64,000 bases of DNA. It comes from Colias croceus (Eukaryota > Arthropoda > Insecta > Lepidoptera > Pieridae). Numbering within the stretch: the first letter of the stretch is position 1; each line of letters starts with the position of its first letter. Below are positions 34,579-45,200 of the stretch, piece after piece. The position numbers were made by a program, and so were the translations under genes. Location: the NCBI RefSeq assembly GCF_905220415.1, contig NC_059541.1, positions 11,792,501 to 11,856,500 on the forward strand, written 5' to 3'. Below the pieces are notes generated by a model. It was given only the letters and a program-made list of their open reading frames with translations. It searched no databases and was not told the DNA's origin.

Positions 34579-35880
34579 TTAAAATGACCGCTAATAACAA
34601 ATGGATCTACTGCAATTCATTAAAAAGGCTATTTGTTGCTCCAAGAGCATTTCGCCTTAAAATCCATTTTCTGGTCCAAATTCGTTGATCTTCCCAAATC
34701 CCACAATTCGTTAATAATATCTGGTAACAGCCGATTTAAAACCCGTTTAAATTCTTTTTTTTTCGATCCATTGCAGACGTCACGTCGTGATCAAAACTGA
34801 AATGACTCGCCACGTTTTTCAAATATTATAAACTTATAGCAAATCGTAGTCTTGTAGCCGCCCGCGTCTCACCCACAAGGGCCTCTCGCGGACGCTTGCC
34901 AATAAGGTTCGCCTCACCTCCCGCGCCCCTCTGTAACGGCCGGCGCGTCTCCCGCACGTGCAGCCGTCATTGTTAGTCGCGGACGCTTGCCAATAAGGTT
35001 CGCCTCACCTCCCGTGCCCCTCTGTAACGGCCGGCGCGTCTCCCGCACGTGCAGCCGTTATAGAGAGTCGAGGATTAACCGCGAACGCGACGCAACGTTT
35101 CCCGCGCAAACCCTAACTTGATCTTGTGTGTATTCTCATAATATAGTGTATTGTGACCTTGTGTGGAAAGGCGACCACTGATCCACAACCTTTGTATAAG
35201 TATTTTATTAGTAAAGAACTGACATCCACCCCTGAGTTATCATTTCTGCCTGCTGGCAGTGGCGTACCCCATACCTGTGACGACCTATGTCTATAAACTG
35301 CATTTAAAAATAACTATCATATCATCAAATTCACATAACTACCTAAAAGTGTAACAAATATGAAATAACCCACTAAAAACATTAGTTAACTATAATTAAT
35401 AATTATTGTTAAAAAAAATAATAGTATAATATAATATAAGTAATAAAGTTATTACTTATCTTTTACGGGGACTTATGTTATGGAATTCCACGTATCTCGA
35501 TGACTTTTTAGTTATTGTGTCATTCTATTCGAGACACCAGCTGACGTATAATACACCATGTTGTAACCAGCTGATTTTTTTTTTCGTTGAGATATTGGAT
35601 TAGCTACAATTTGACAAATTTTTAGCTGAGAGGAAATAAATGAATGTATTTTTTTCCTACGTGCGTGGGAGGCTACAACCGCTCACCCTCCCAACCGAGC
35701 GCCAGCTGACGTTCACGAGGCTTTATAATACTATACTCTGATGCGTCTGACGAATTATCTCTCGAGAGGAAATAATTAACCAAATTTGCACCTGGCTCCC
35801 GGACTTTAAAAAAATATATAAGAAAAACAAAATAGGACGAAGGAAATATTCAGCACGAGGTAATTGAATAAAGTCATTAT
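34579..35880. other. GC-rich tandem duplication and AT-rich spacer
   Basis: A 91-bp unit (GCGGACGCTTGCCAATAAGG ... CGGCGCGTCTCCCGCACGTG) is present twice at 34886-35060 in an otherwise GC-rich patch (34850-35110). The following TAAAGAACTGACATCC and TGCTGGCAGTGGCGTACC text looks like the end of a retroelement long terminal repeat, but no partner LTR was found. From 35290 to 35800 nothing was recognised. At 35810 the shared upstream block of gene copy 2 resumes. Confidence 0.45.
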
Positions 35881-35910
35881 TTCATTCTAAATATAATATA
35901 TCAGTTCACA

Positions 35911-36012
35911 GGGAAATTCTGGCCAATAAATAACACAATAATATGTGATAAGAGGTCAACCTTATTATAATTTTGCATATAAATACTGGACGATGCAACG
36001 AGCACGTATCAC
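35911..36012 (+). promoter_or_regulatory. Compact promoter of coiled-coil/HSP20-like gene 2
   Basis: The kappaB-like GGGAAATTCT is at 35911-35920, TGATAA follows about 25 bp later, and TATAAATA is at 35978-35985. The order and spacing equal those of copy 1. The predicted start is near ATCACAGAG (about 36009). Confidence 0.6.
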
Positions 36013-36034
36013 AGAGTGTTATAAACCTGTAAAG

Positions 36035-37195
36035 ATGTACCGCGTATTTGTTTTGCTTTGTACATTCCATTTGTCACATGGCTTTTTCTGTTACCAACTG
36101 CAGGTGCAAGTGGGGGAACTAGAGAAGAGATTCTCCAGCTTGTGGTCGCAGCTATCGGACCAAAGTTGGAACTACGAACACCAGATAGCGCAGGTGCAGC
36201 AAAATGCGAATGATACATCGCAGAACGCACAAACACTAATAAATCAGTGCCACGAACTAAAGAATCAACAGGCTGCGTCACATCAGCAACAACAACAACA
36301 ACTTAACCAACAGATAACGCAACTACAAGCGAAGTTGGCTGAACAACAAGGGGCCGCACAAACAGGAATGCAATGCCAGCAACAGCTAGGCGCTCTACAG
36401 CAACAAGTAAACACGTTGCAAGCAAAAGAACAAGAATTTAAAAAGCAGATAGAAGAGCAGCAGCGGAAATTGCTTGAACAAGAACAAAACACAAAAATAT
36501 TACAACATGATCAGTGCCAACAGCAACTACAACAACAGATCGCGTTGCAAAAAGAGCTAGAAAATAAAATGAAGGATCAAGAACAACAGTCACAGAAAAA
36601 CTGCGCAGAAGCTAAAGAAAATATCACACAAACAGAACGAGCTAAGTGTCAGCAAGAACTACAGAAACAGCTAGATTTACAAAAGCAACAAGAAAACACA
36701 ACGAAACAACAAGAACAAGAGTTACAAAAGCTCCGAGAGAGGGTGCTTGAGTTGGAAATTTTTTTGTCCCCCAACAAAATGCCTCGAAATAAAACTTTTG
36801 ATCACCTCGGCTCGTTTTTGAACGAATTGGACTTTTTACAATGTAATATCGAGGTTTCCACAACTGTGGTTCAAGATTCCTATAAACTTACTTACCGTCT
36901 GCCGAATAAACTCACCGATGACGATATGGAAGTTAAAATAAATAACAGAGTGATTTACGTAAAGGGCAGAGAAGGTTCCACAGTTTTGTTTGAAAGCGTT
37001 GAATTATTGCCGGCCGGTTTAGATGTGAAATCGACCGATTGGCAGTTGCGGGGAGATAATATGGAAATATTTATTCCATTTAACCTGCTTAAAACTGGCA
37101 ATAAAATTAAATCATGTATTGCAGATAATCCAGCGATTACAATAGAATCTCCAGAGAGTACTCTTTTCTTCATTTATAGAAAGAAACCAGAATAA
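36035..37195 (+). CDS. Secreted coiled-coil protein with C-terminal HSP20-like domain, copy 2
   Basis: An intronless 386-residue product from the ATG equivalent to copy 1, with an identical signal peptide MYRVFVLLCTFHLSHG. From about residue 57 to the end it is nearly identical to copies 1 and 3, but residues about 26-56 differ strongly (GELEKRFSSLWSQLSDQSWN against GQLQQGITTMESHLLSKRAY). The five coiled-coil cysteines are kept. The HSP20-like region has YKLTYRLPNKLTDDDMEVKI and DNMEIFIPFNLLKT; the LLKT change removes one N-glycosylation sequon present in the other copies. The C-terminal AITIES is kept. The downstream flank is interrupted by the foldback element at 37339. No frame damage was seen. 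Confidence 0.8.
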   Translation: MYRVFVLLCTFHLSHGFFCYQLQVQVGELEKRFSSLWSQLSDQSWNYEHQIAQVQQNANDTSQNAQTLINQCHELKNQQAASHQQQQQQLNQQITQLQAKLAEQQGAAQTGMQCQQQLGALQQQVNTLQAKEQEFKKQIEEQQRKLLEQEQNTKILQHDQCQQQLQQQIALQKELENKMKDQEQQSQKNCAEAKENITQTERAKCQQELQKQLDLQKQQENTTKQQEQELQKLRERVLELEIFLSPNKMPRNKTFDHLGSFLNELDFLQCNIEVSTTVVQDSYKLTYRLPNKLTDDDMEVKINNRVIYVKGREGSTVLFESVELLPAGLDVKSTDWQLRGDNMEIFIPFNLLKTGNKIKSCIADNPAITIESPESTLFFIYRKKPE

Positions 37196-37459
37196 CACTG
37201 AACACATAGCATTGCGTAACCATGGCTGATAAATCTAAATTCATTTATACTCTTTTTAATAAAAAGTATAAAAGCAAAACTGTGTATACAAATTATTTGA
37301 AATCTTCCCTAAAATGATTTTTTTTTTATTTTTTCTTTTAAGCACGGGTAGATGTTTTCGGCCTGTGGTGGCCACCTCCTGTGAGTGACATCTATCAAAA
37401 ATATATTTTTATGTTCAGTCAATTATGCCATTTTACTATGCCAAGTTACAAAAAAAAAA

Positions 37460-37620
37460 TACGTGTGGCACTCGGGGACTGCCGCGGTAAAGCTATTGCA
37501 TAGCATGCCTTCAAGCCACACCTGCGCCCGTCGGAGTTGGGAGCGTGAGGTTTTTCGTTACGCAATTTCTGGATTCGGTTCCCGCACTCAAGGCCCGCGA
37601 TAGAAGCTATGCAATAGCTT
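37460..37620 (-). repeat. 160-nt structured repeat ending in oligo-T, copy 1
   Basis: On the minus strand it starts AAGCTATTGCATAGC, repeats the inverse GCTATGCAATAGCTT about 115 nt later, and ends GCAGTCCCCGAGTGCCACAC followed by a T run. Copy 2 at 60550-60710 is about 92% identical by eye. It may be a small RNA-derived repeat; no clear A or B box was found, so the class is open. Confidence 0.6.
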
Positions 37621-38165
37621 AAAAAAATTAGGTACAAATGATAAAATTTTACGATTACAATAAAACGAATGCTTTTCGCCTATTTCACAGTGACGTGGTG
37701 TGTTCCCCTTCGCAGCTCTCTCTTGCAGGTTTGGTGGGGAAATTGTATACTATTGATTGGGGCAATAATAAGTCAATAAATCAACGTTCAAGGAATGCAA
37801 GAATGGCAGAGAATATCGCCGCAGTCCATGGATATGCACAGCAGAACCTGAAGCAGGTGATTTCTTGTCGTGCCTAAGAACTTGCGCTTCAAATTAGTGA
37901 TTATTAGGTTGTTACACATTTTTTTGTAGGATTTCTTGAAGTTGAGGTAATCCACAATCGACTGATGCTGTAAATGCATGCTGATATTTATCTAACACAT
38001 GCCACTGATAAAATTCAACAAGATCTCACCACTTCTTCTGTGAAATTGACTCAAAAAATCGTCTTATTTTGATCATAAAATTTTATCATTTGTGCCCGAT
38101 GTTTTTTCGTGTTACTTGGCATAGTAAAATGGCATAATTGGCTGAACAATAAAACATATTTTTGA

Positions 38166-38487
38166 CTAGCTTCCGCCCGCGACTCCGTCCGCGCGGATGT
38201 CGGTCTTCGCGTGGATGGTTTATTTCTCCATTTTGAGTAACTCTGACAATGACATCTTATAAATATCTATTGGACCCAAATACGGCTAGGCCTTTAATAA
38301 TAAGCAACATGTGTTCGCGGTTCTACGGAACAACGTCTATGGATAAAACTGAAAAATTAAGATTAATTTTTTTCTACATATTTTTCCAGAATAAAAAGTA
38401 TCCTATTTTACGCCCAGGATAATAAGGTATAATTATACCAAGTTTCATCGAAATCGAACCGTTAGTTTTCACGTGATGCCTGAACAT

Positions 38488-38520
<33 letters not shown>

Positions 38521-38642
38521 AATTTTTTTAATCACATATTTGGGTTTGGTATCGATCCAGTAACACCCCCTGCTAGTTATTTTTTCAATATTTTCAATGT
38601 ACAGAATTGACCCTTCTACAGATTTATTATATTATGTATAGA
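38166..38642 (-). mobile_element. Non-autonomous Helitron, family C with (GTCT)n, copy 3
   Basis: The minus strand begins TCTATACATAATATAATAA after an A and ends GGCGGAAGCTAG before T. The (CAGA)n tract is at 38489-38518. It is close in length and text to the copy at 25336-25824. Without it, the right arm of the foldback element is continuous (TTTTTGA joined to TAGACGTCACTC). Confidence 0.85.
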
Positions 38643-38698
38643 TAGACGTCACTCACAGGAGGTGGTCAGCACAGGCTGAAAACATCTACCCGTGCTTA

Positions 38699-40210
38699 AT
38701 GAAAAACCCTTTACTTTCATCATAATATTCATCTTCCAGTATCGTTGACATTTTTCATTTGATATTGAACTTAATGAAAATGAAAATGAAAAATTATTTA
38801 TTTCAGCAAAAACACAGTAGGTAACAAAACAAAGGAGAATGCCCATTTTTGGTACTGGTTTTTCTCATGCATCAAGACAACAATATATTAAAAAAAATTT
38901 CGGCAATTTAGAGGCCTTCTTATCATCGGAAAATATATTTTGAACAGGGAATGTTTTGTAAAATCTAATAAGACATGTAATTGTTTAGATCCGTTATTAT
39001 AGATTTAGTGTCCATTACCATTTACATTTTTGGTACAGGTTTTTTCTCATGCATCAAGATAAAAATACTATTAAAAAAATCTCGGCAATTAAGAGGCCTT
39101 CTTACTATCGGAAAATATATTTTGACCAGGGAATGTTTTGTAAAATCTAATAAGACATGTAATTGTTTAGATCCGTTACCATAGATTTAGTATCCATTAC
39201 TGGTTACCACGGTAACCAAGCGGTAAGTATTATGACATTTACTATGGTAAATAGCTAATATTGTTTTCATTGAATTACAAAAAAATCAATTAAAATAAAA
39301 TCACTCTGTAAGGTATTGTTTATACACTGTAGGTTGTTTTAACATATATAGTGAAGTAAAATAATATAAATATATATAAAAAAATATTATTATGACATAG
39401 CTTGGTAGGTAACCAGTTATTTCTTATTTGTTTCTTTCTTCGAATATGTAGTGAAAAAATGATTCAAACAACAACAACAATATGTAAACCGAATAAAAAC
39501 TCTATTGGCATTTTTTAAATATATATTTAGGTTTTCTTGAAATCCGTCCCGGAAGATTTCTGGTGCCTACCTACACTAGCCGATGAACAGAAAGACTTTG
39601 TCTGAAAGCATAAGCTCTACGCATAGATTAAATAAGTTAAACGAAAAATAACCTTCAGACGATAAAATACTACCTAAATCACACATAAACCTAACTAAAT
39701 CGGGTTTATTTAAGTTTTGAGGTTAATTCACATTTTTCTCAATATCTTGAAAACCCCTGTTTTTATCACAAAAAAATCAATTGGTAAAAATCTTTTGAAT
39801 ATCGAAGAACCCTCCAAAACCACTCTGGCATTGACGCAACACTATACTGTGGTCCATACTTTCATGGGCATTCTCCTTTAACAACATCAGAATTTGCTGT
39901 CGCTTATTATACAATATAATAATTATTAACTGTAGCTCCCAGCCTCCCTCTCCCACACTAAGAGAACTTGTGTCGTGGGAGCTGGTACGATTATAAAAAA
40001 TGGATTTACGCGAGGTACCGTAATTGTATAATAATAATAAAAATAACTAATTTAAATATAAGATATGAATAGTAAATCCACAGAGTACATCTAATGAACT
40101 AAATTTAAAAATAAATACATAAATAAATAGATACCTAACTATATCAATAAAAAAATAAGTTAAATAAATAAAATTATATGATACTATACTTACAATATAA
40201 TGTAAATAAA
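38699..40210. repeat. Rest of gene-2 3' flank, then LINE 3' region and tandem duplication
   Basis: 38731-38772 is a piece of the shared downstream block. From 38773 a foreign segment begins with ATGAAAATGAAAAATTATTT, like the tail of a minus-strand LINE. Inside, a unit of about 180 bp is present twice (38848-39025 and 39030-39205; both contain AATGTTTTGTAAAATCTAAT). AGGAGAATGCCCAT near 38835 is repeated inverted near 39863. No gene is seen. Confidence 0.55.
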
Positions 40211-40212
40211 CA

Positions 40213-40437
40213 ATAAAAGTGAAGTCCCATGTCCCCGTAGTGGGGTAAGGGGCAGATGCATTATGCATACATCTGTTTCACTGATCGATTTTCTTTAGGG
40301 ACAAGTAGGTAGGTGATCAGCCTTCTGTGTCCTACCAGACCGAGACATTTTTTTTTTCTTCGTCTCCACCGGGAATCGAACCCAGGACCCCTCGGTTCTA
40401 CGCTCACGCGTCAACCACTGTACCAAGGAGGCGGTCG
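40213..40437 (-). mobile_element. tRNA-derived SINE
   Basis: The minus strand carries a pol III A box (TGGTACAGTGGTTGACGCG, about 40410-40428) and B box (GGTTCGATTCCC, about 40369-40380), followed by a tRNA-unrelated body that ends CCCACTACGGGGACATGGGA and CTTCACTTTTAT. This is the standard build of lepidopteran SINEs. A doubled GGTCGTC string stands at its head. Confidence 0.85.
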
Positions 40438-40495
40438 TCGGTCGTCGAGGAAAAAAAAAAAATAATTTAATGTATTGAGACAAGAAGCTTTTCTG

Positions 40496-41130
40496 TTTGT
40501 GTGTAATTTAATGATTTTAAATAGCATGTAATAACTTTTTTAGCTTTAGAAATAGAAAAACTCTTAATGTTATCTACATTTTAAATTTATTTTATTATAT
40601 AATATAAAGATGCCAATATATGGGTTCATGCGCTTAGCGAATGTTGTGTGTGTAGTTATGTTTGGAATTTTGAAGACACGCTTTTTTACAAGATCTTTGT
40701 AATCAACTAAATTTAAGATAGATTTATGTGTGGAAAGAGAGCTATAAAGGATCACAGAGCAAGTATGTAAAGGATGAAAAGCTGCCGCACCGTCAGAACG
40801 TCACTGTCTTTATAAACTTCAGAGGTTGGGTATCTGAAGGGCTTGCATAACATTGTTTTTAGGACCGCTCGTTGAGCTCTTTCAAGGCCGATAAGTGATG
40901 TTTTCGCAGCCCCGCCCCAAGAGTTAATACAATAGGTGATAATGGATTGGCAAAGAGCATAATAAACATTCCTAAGCAGATCAGTTTTAGCTGAATTCCG
41001 AAATTTTTTTATTATACCTGAAATTTTACGATCAGAGAGCAGATGTATGTGACTCTCAAGTTCAAATTTTCATCCAACATGATACCTGGGTATCATGTTG
41101 GATGAAAATTTGAAATCTTGATGACCTCTT
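40496..41130 (-). pseudogene. LINE ORF2 C-terminal fragment
   Basis: Minus-strand frames give LESHIHLLSDRKISGIIKKF, RNVYYALCQSIITYCINSWG, LERAQRAVLKTMLCKPFRYP and YKDSDVLTVRQLFILYIL, then after a frameshift KRVFKIPNITTHTTFAKRMN. It is the same family as the fragment at 24605-25111. Its 5' side is a 25-bp hairpin (41071-41124) where ATTTTCATCCAACATGATAC is repeated inverted, suggesting a rearranged 5' junction. Confidence 0.8.
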
Positions 41131-41212
41131 TTAATTGAAAGATTAGCCGGCCTTGTTTGCGGAAACTCTATCATGTCGTATACTATCACGTCATATGGTA
41201 ATTATACTTATT

Positions 41213-41850
41213 ACGATATTTTTATATAAATAGAGACGCTAGTTGAAGCGATCATTCTAATTTCCCAATTAAGCTAAGGTTATATAACAAAGGTTAATTG
41301 CTACTTAGAAAATACCCCTACAAAAGCAGATTATAATACCTATAATATGACAAATATTTGTTTTCATTATTCAAAAGATACATTAGATAGCGACAGGGAT
41401 CGCATCATCACCTATGTATTCTATTTACTTTAGAAACGCTTTTGAATCATCATAGATAGATTAAAATAGTACCAAACCGGAAATCAGAAATAGTTTGTTC
41501 AGAGAAGAGCCGATACCAAACTCTAGTTTTAAATCACTTTTAAGGGGACTAGAAGAGCTAAACGCGAGTTTTATAATGCTTTAAAGTATATGATTAATAA
41601 CCTGCATTTTGTTATAATACTAAAACTTAATTATATAAGTACCTAGTAGTTTTGATCTGTAAAAATGTAAATTACAACTATTGCATTAAATTATAGCCAT
41701 ACATACGGGATTTTTTTTTTCATGAATTTAATTCATCTAATCTCACTAAGTCGTAAGTATAGTAATTATGTTAAATAGTAAAAAAAGGGGGAAATATCTT
41801 AAAATAAAAAAATAAATTGTACATGTCGAACATTTTTATTATTCATCACA
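41213..41850 (+). repeat. Remaining shared 3' block of gene copy 2, then a segment paralogous to 11882-12135
   Basis: 41213-41545 continues the downstream block of the coiled-coil/HSP20-like genes (AGACGCTAGTTGAAGCGATC, CTAAGGTTATATAACAAAGG). 41597-41850 matches 11882-12135. The zinc-finger gene's 3' end follows. No open frame of interest. Confidence 0.7.
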
Positions 41851-42200
41851 TAATATACACAAAAACATAAGAATTTAGTCGTAAACTAAAAATAACGTAA
41901 ATACAAGTCATGTCATGCTCAATACATGGTATTGTACAATTCTTTTTAATTATCAGTATTGTGATTGACTGACTAACATTATCTTACAGACTAATTCTAA
42001 ATGAAAAATATAAATCTAAAAAAAATAATAAGAATTGAGATTGGGACAGAACTTTCTGATATGAATACTACAAATTACATTTTTACCAAAAAACTCATAT
42101 TCCATATTATATCAGACATAACACTGCACATGTAAAACACAATAAAAACCCTCATTATAACCGCCAAGTACTTTATTTGTAACATTGTATCCACAAGCCA

Positions 42201-45200
42201 TCACATGCCTGCCCCAACATCCGAGGCATCGATACCCAGAAGAGCCAATTCATCCAACTCTGCTTTATTCCTCTCTGTCTTCTTCTCCACCGGGCTCTCC
42301 TTCTCCTTCTGATTATTCTGATTCTGCAGATTCTGGTTCTGTTGATTCTGATTCTGCTGCTTCTGTCTATTATTTTTCTGGTTGCGCTTGTTGGACATCA
42401 TGGGCACGTGAGTGTCATAGAGCTGGGGCCTCGGGAACAGCGGCGAGTTGAGGTCGAAGGGCATCATCATGGGGGGTTGGCCCAGGAGGCTCAGTTGGGG
42501 GAACTGGGGCATCACACCACCGAGGCTGAGCCCCGGGAAGCCCGGGATCCCCTGGAGCCCTTGGAACATGTCCTGCTGGCTCATTTCTTGTTTCACTTCT
42601 GACGGGAAGATTATGTCGAGCGCATCTTGGAAGTCTTTCGGTAAGTTTACCGGCGGCTGCGTGCCTCTGTAGGTGAGAAAGAAATTTAAAGATTATTTAT
42701 TTGGACAACAAAGTGTATATGTAATCAATAAAATAAATTAATTTTATTTAGTTCTCACAACATTAGCAGGTTTCAAAACTTAATAAGTCACTAGCAGTTT
42801 AACGATGACATTGTTATAGTTGCATATTATTAATGTTAAACAAGAAAATATCGCATCGCAGTGTTTGCTGTTACATATTAACAATTCCAAACTAATCAAC
42901 ATATTAATTATATTTTTTGAGGCGAAGGATAAATATTATTTTGATAAAGAACCACAATGCTAGACTGATTATGTTTTTCTTGTAAAACCTTGATGATAAT
43001 TTTTAGCACAAGAGTTACAGTTATTAACAATATTTATCACATATTATATACTTTAGTTTCATAGCATTCAAATGCTTTATAAATAAATTTTTTTGCTATT
43101 CGTTTATAATATTACTATTACTTAAAAATAAAAAGAAATACTATCAATATTCTTTTATTTGTGTGAGAAAATGGATAATATATTAAATAAATCCAAAAAT
43201 GTGTTAGCGATTTATTCACACGTACACGGTTACATGTGTGCGTGTGTAATGTGTACATGCGGCGACATGAGCGTAGCGCACTATGTGTGTATGCAGGTGC
43301 ATGTATCTGTGTATGTGCGTCTATGCGTACAGCGGCACGGGTGTGCGGGCGCGGGCGGGGCCAGCAGGAAGGCTTGTGTGTATGTACACGTATGGCGGGC
43401 GTGGCGCACTACGTGTGTGTACATGTGCATGTATCTGTGTATGTGTGTCGAAGCGCACAGCGGCACGGGTATGACGGCGGGCAGGGAGCAGGAAGGTTTG
43501 TGTACGTATGTACACGTATGGCGGGCGTGGCGCACTACGTGTGTGTACATGTGCATGTATCTGTGTATGCGTGTCTGCATACGTACGGCGGCACGGGCGT
43601 GGCGGCGGGCGGGGGCTGCGCGAGCGGGGCGGGGCCGGGGGCGGGCGCGGGCGGCGCGGGGGCGGGGGTGGGCGGGGCCAGCAGGAAGGCGCCGGGCAGC
43701 AGCCCGCCCACGAGCCGCGCGGCCGCCTGCTCCTGCTCGCGCTCCAGCTGCGACTTCGCTATCTTCTCCTTGAACTCCGCCACCTGAGGTTGGGTACAAA
43801 ATTATATTATGTAGTTATTTACTTCTGTATAAATAGGGCTGGAAGAGACTATTCTCCACGACACAGGTAATCCTATGTAAAGATTAGTGCATTGTAATAT
43901 TTTTCGGAATGTTTTAGTAACAATAAAGATTTTTGTATTTGTTTTGTTTTTTTTTTATATAATATAATAGCGGTGTTAAATCCCGTTGCTATGGTAACGG
44001 ATTATAAAATCGTCGTAAATTGTGAAGAGGGGGGATTGAATCGGCCCGTTGCTATTGACACGCTTGTTTGAAAACGTATTTTTATGATCACAGTATCACA
44101 ATATGATTTTCATATCCAGTAAGCATCTATTTTAGAACGATATTTTATACACATTTGATATTACGGTCAGAAGAAGTGTTCTAATAAGAATTAACTATAC
44201 AAAATATATCAATTTTTTATTTAAGATTCATACACACGGACACACCACGCTACTTGTTTCTTGAATATATCATTAAAATATGTTTCTTTCTTTATGCTCA
44301 AGTCACAAAATTATATTGAACGAGAAACAACCAGACAAAGAGAATCAGAATTATAATTTTAAACGATACATACCTGTCACTATCGGTGATGATAGCGAAA
44401 ATGATAAAATTTTTACATTATTCTAATGAAATAAGAATCTATTTAAAATTAAGACAAAAGCTTTTATTGAAATACAACATTTCTAAATTTATTGAGAAAT
44501 GTGAACCAATGTTGTAAAAAATTTACTTTTTCAAGAAATGGTTAGTTTCGTTACTAACCATTTCTTGAAAAAGTAAATTTTAGTAAGTGACTATACAAAA
44601 TATTCTAGTACCAAATAGCAATGTACCTAAATATCTATATTGCAGCAAACAAATTAGTTTTTATAGTATCTTATATATAAGTAGCGACAGCGTAGCGATA
44701 TGCGAAGCTTTCTAATACTACTTCAGTGTTTAAATATATGCACATTTAAGCCTTTGAGCTCCTAATTGTTTGTTTGTTTGAACGCGCTAATCTCGGGAAC
44801 TACTGGTTTGAAAAATTATTTCGGTGTTAGATAGCCCATTTATCGAGGAAGGTTATAGGCTATATATCATCACGCTACGACCAACAGGAGTCGAGCCACG
44901 TGGGTGAAACCGCACGGAGCAGCTAGTATGTTATAAGCTTTCAAAATATATACTCAACTGGCGGTCCACCCCGGCTTCGCCCGTGGTACATATTTACGTT
45001 TTCTCTACATAATAACCATCCTCGTACTTCAAGGAATATAATAAAAAGAGAATTATCGAAATCGGTCCACCCGTTCACGCGGGATGCCGTGACAACACGA
45101 AACGGGTTTCCTTTTTTATAATATATACGTAGATATATCATTCAACAAGATGGATTAAAGAGTGGCAATGGAAAAATTGCAATAAAAAAGCGAAAAATAA

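Larger units (their letters stand above)
37339..38698. repeat. Foldback element TAAGCACGGGTAGATG carrying two insertions
   Basis: TAAGCACGGGTAGATGTTTTC at the left and its reverse complement at the right (GAAAACATCTACCCGTGCTTA) are the ends. The arms continue inward through CACCTCCTGTGAGTGAC, CAATTATGCCATTTTACTAT and ACAAATGATAAAATTTTA. The left arm is split by the 160-nt repeat (37460-37620), the right arm by a family C Helitron (38166-38642). The element interrupts the 3' flank of gene copy 2 between TTTTCTTT and AATGAAAAACC. Confidence 0.75.

Noticed and set aside
35257..35290. Primer-binding site and full LTR retrotransposon
   Set aside because: The text GGCAGTGGCGTACC is suggestive, but no gag-pol frame, second LTR or target duplication is seen.
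38848..39205. A gene in the 67-codon frame with FSCIKIKILLKKSRQL
   Set aside because: It lies in a tandemly duplicated AT-rich segment with no codon bias or splice context.
40369..40437. A tRNA gene
   Set aside because: A and B boxes are present, but there is no acceptor-stem pairing and a SINE body follows.
43281..43799. Long open frames on both strands in the GC-rich array (up to 204 codons)
   Set aside because: They arise from GC-rich tandem repetition. The true exon is fixed by splice sites and phase at 43587-43783.
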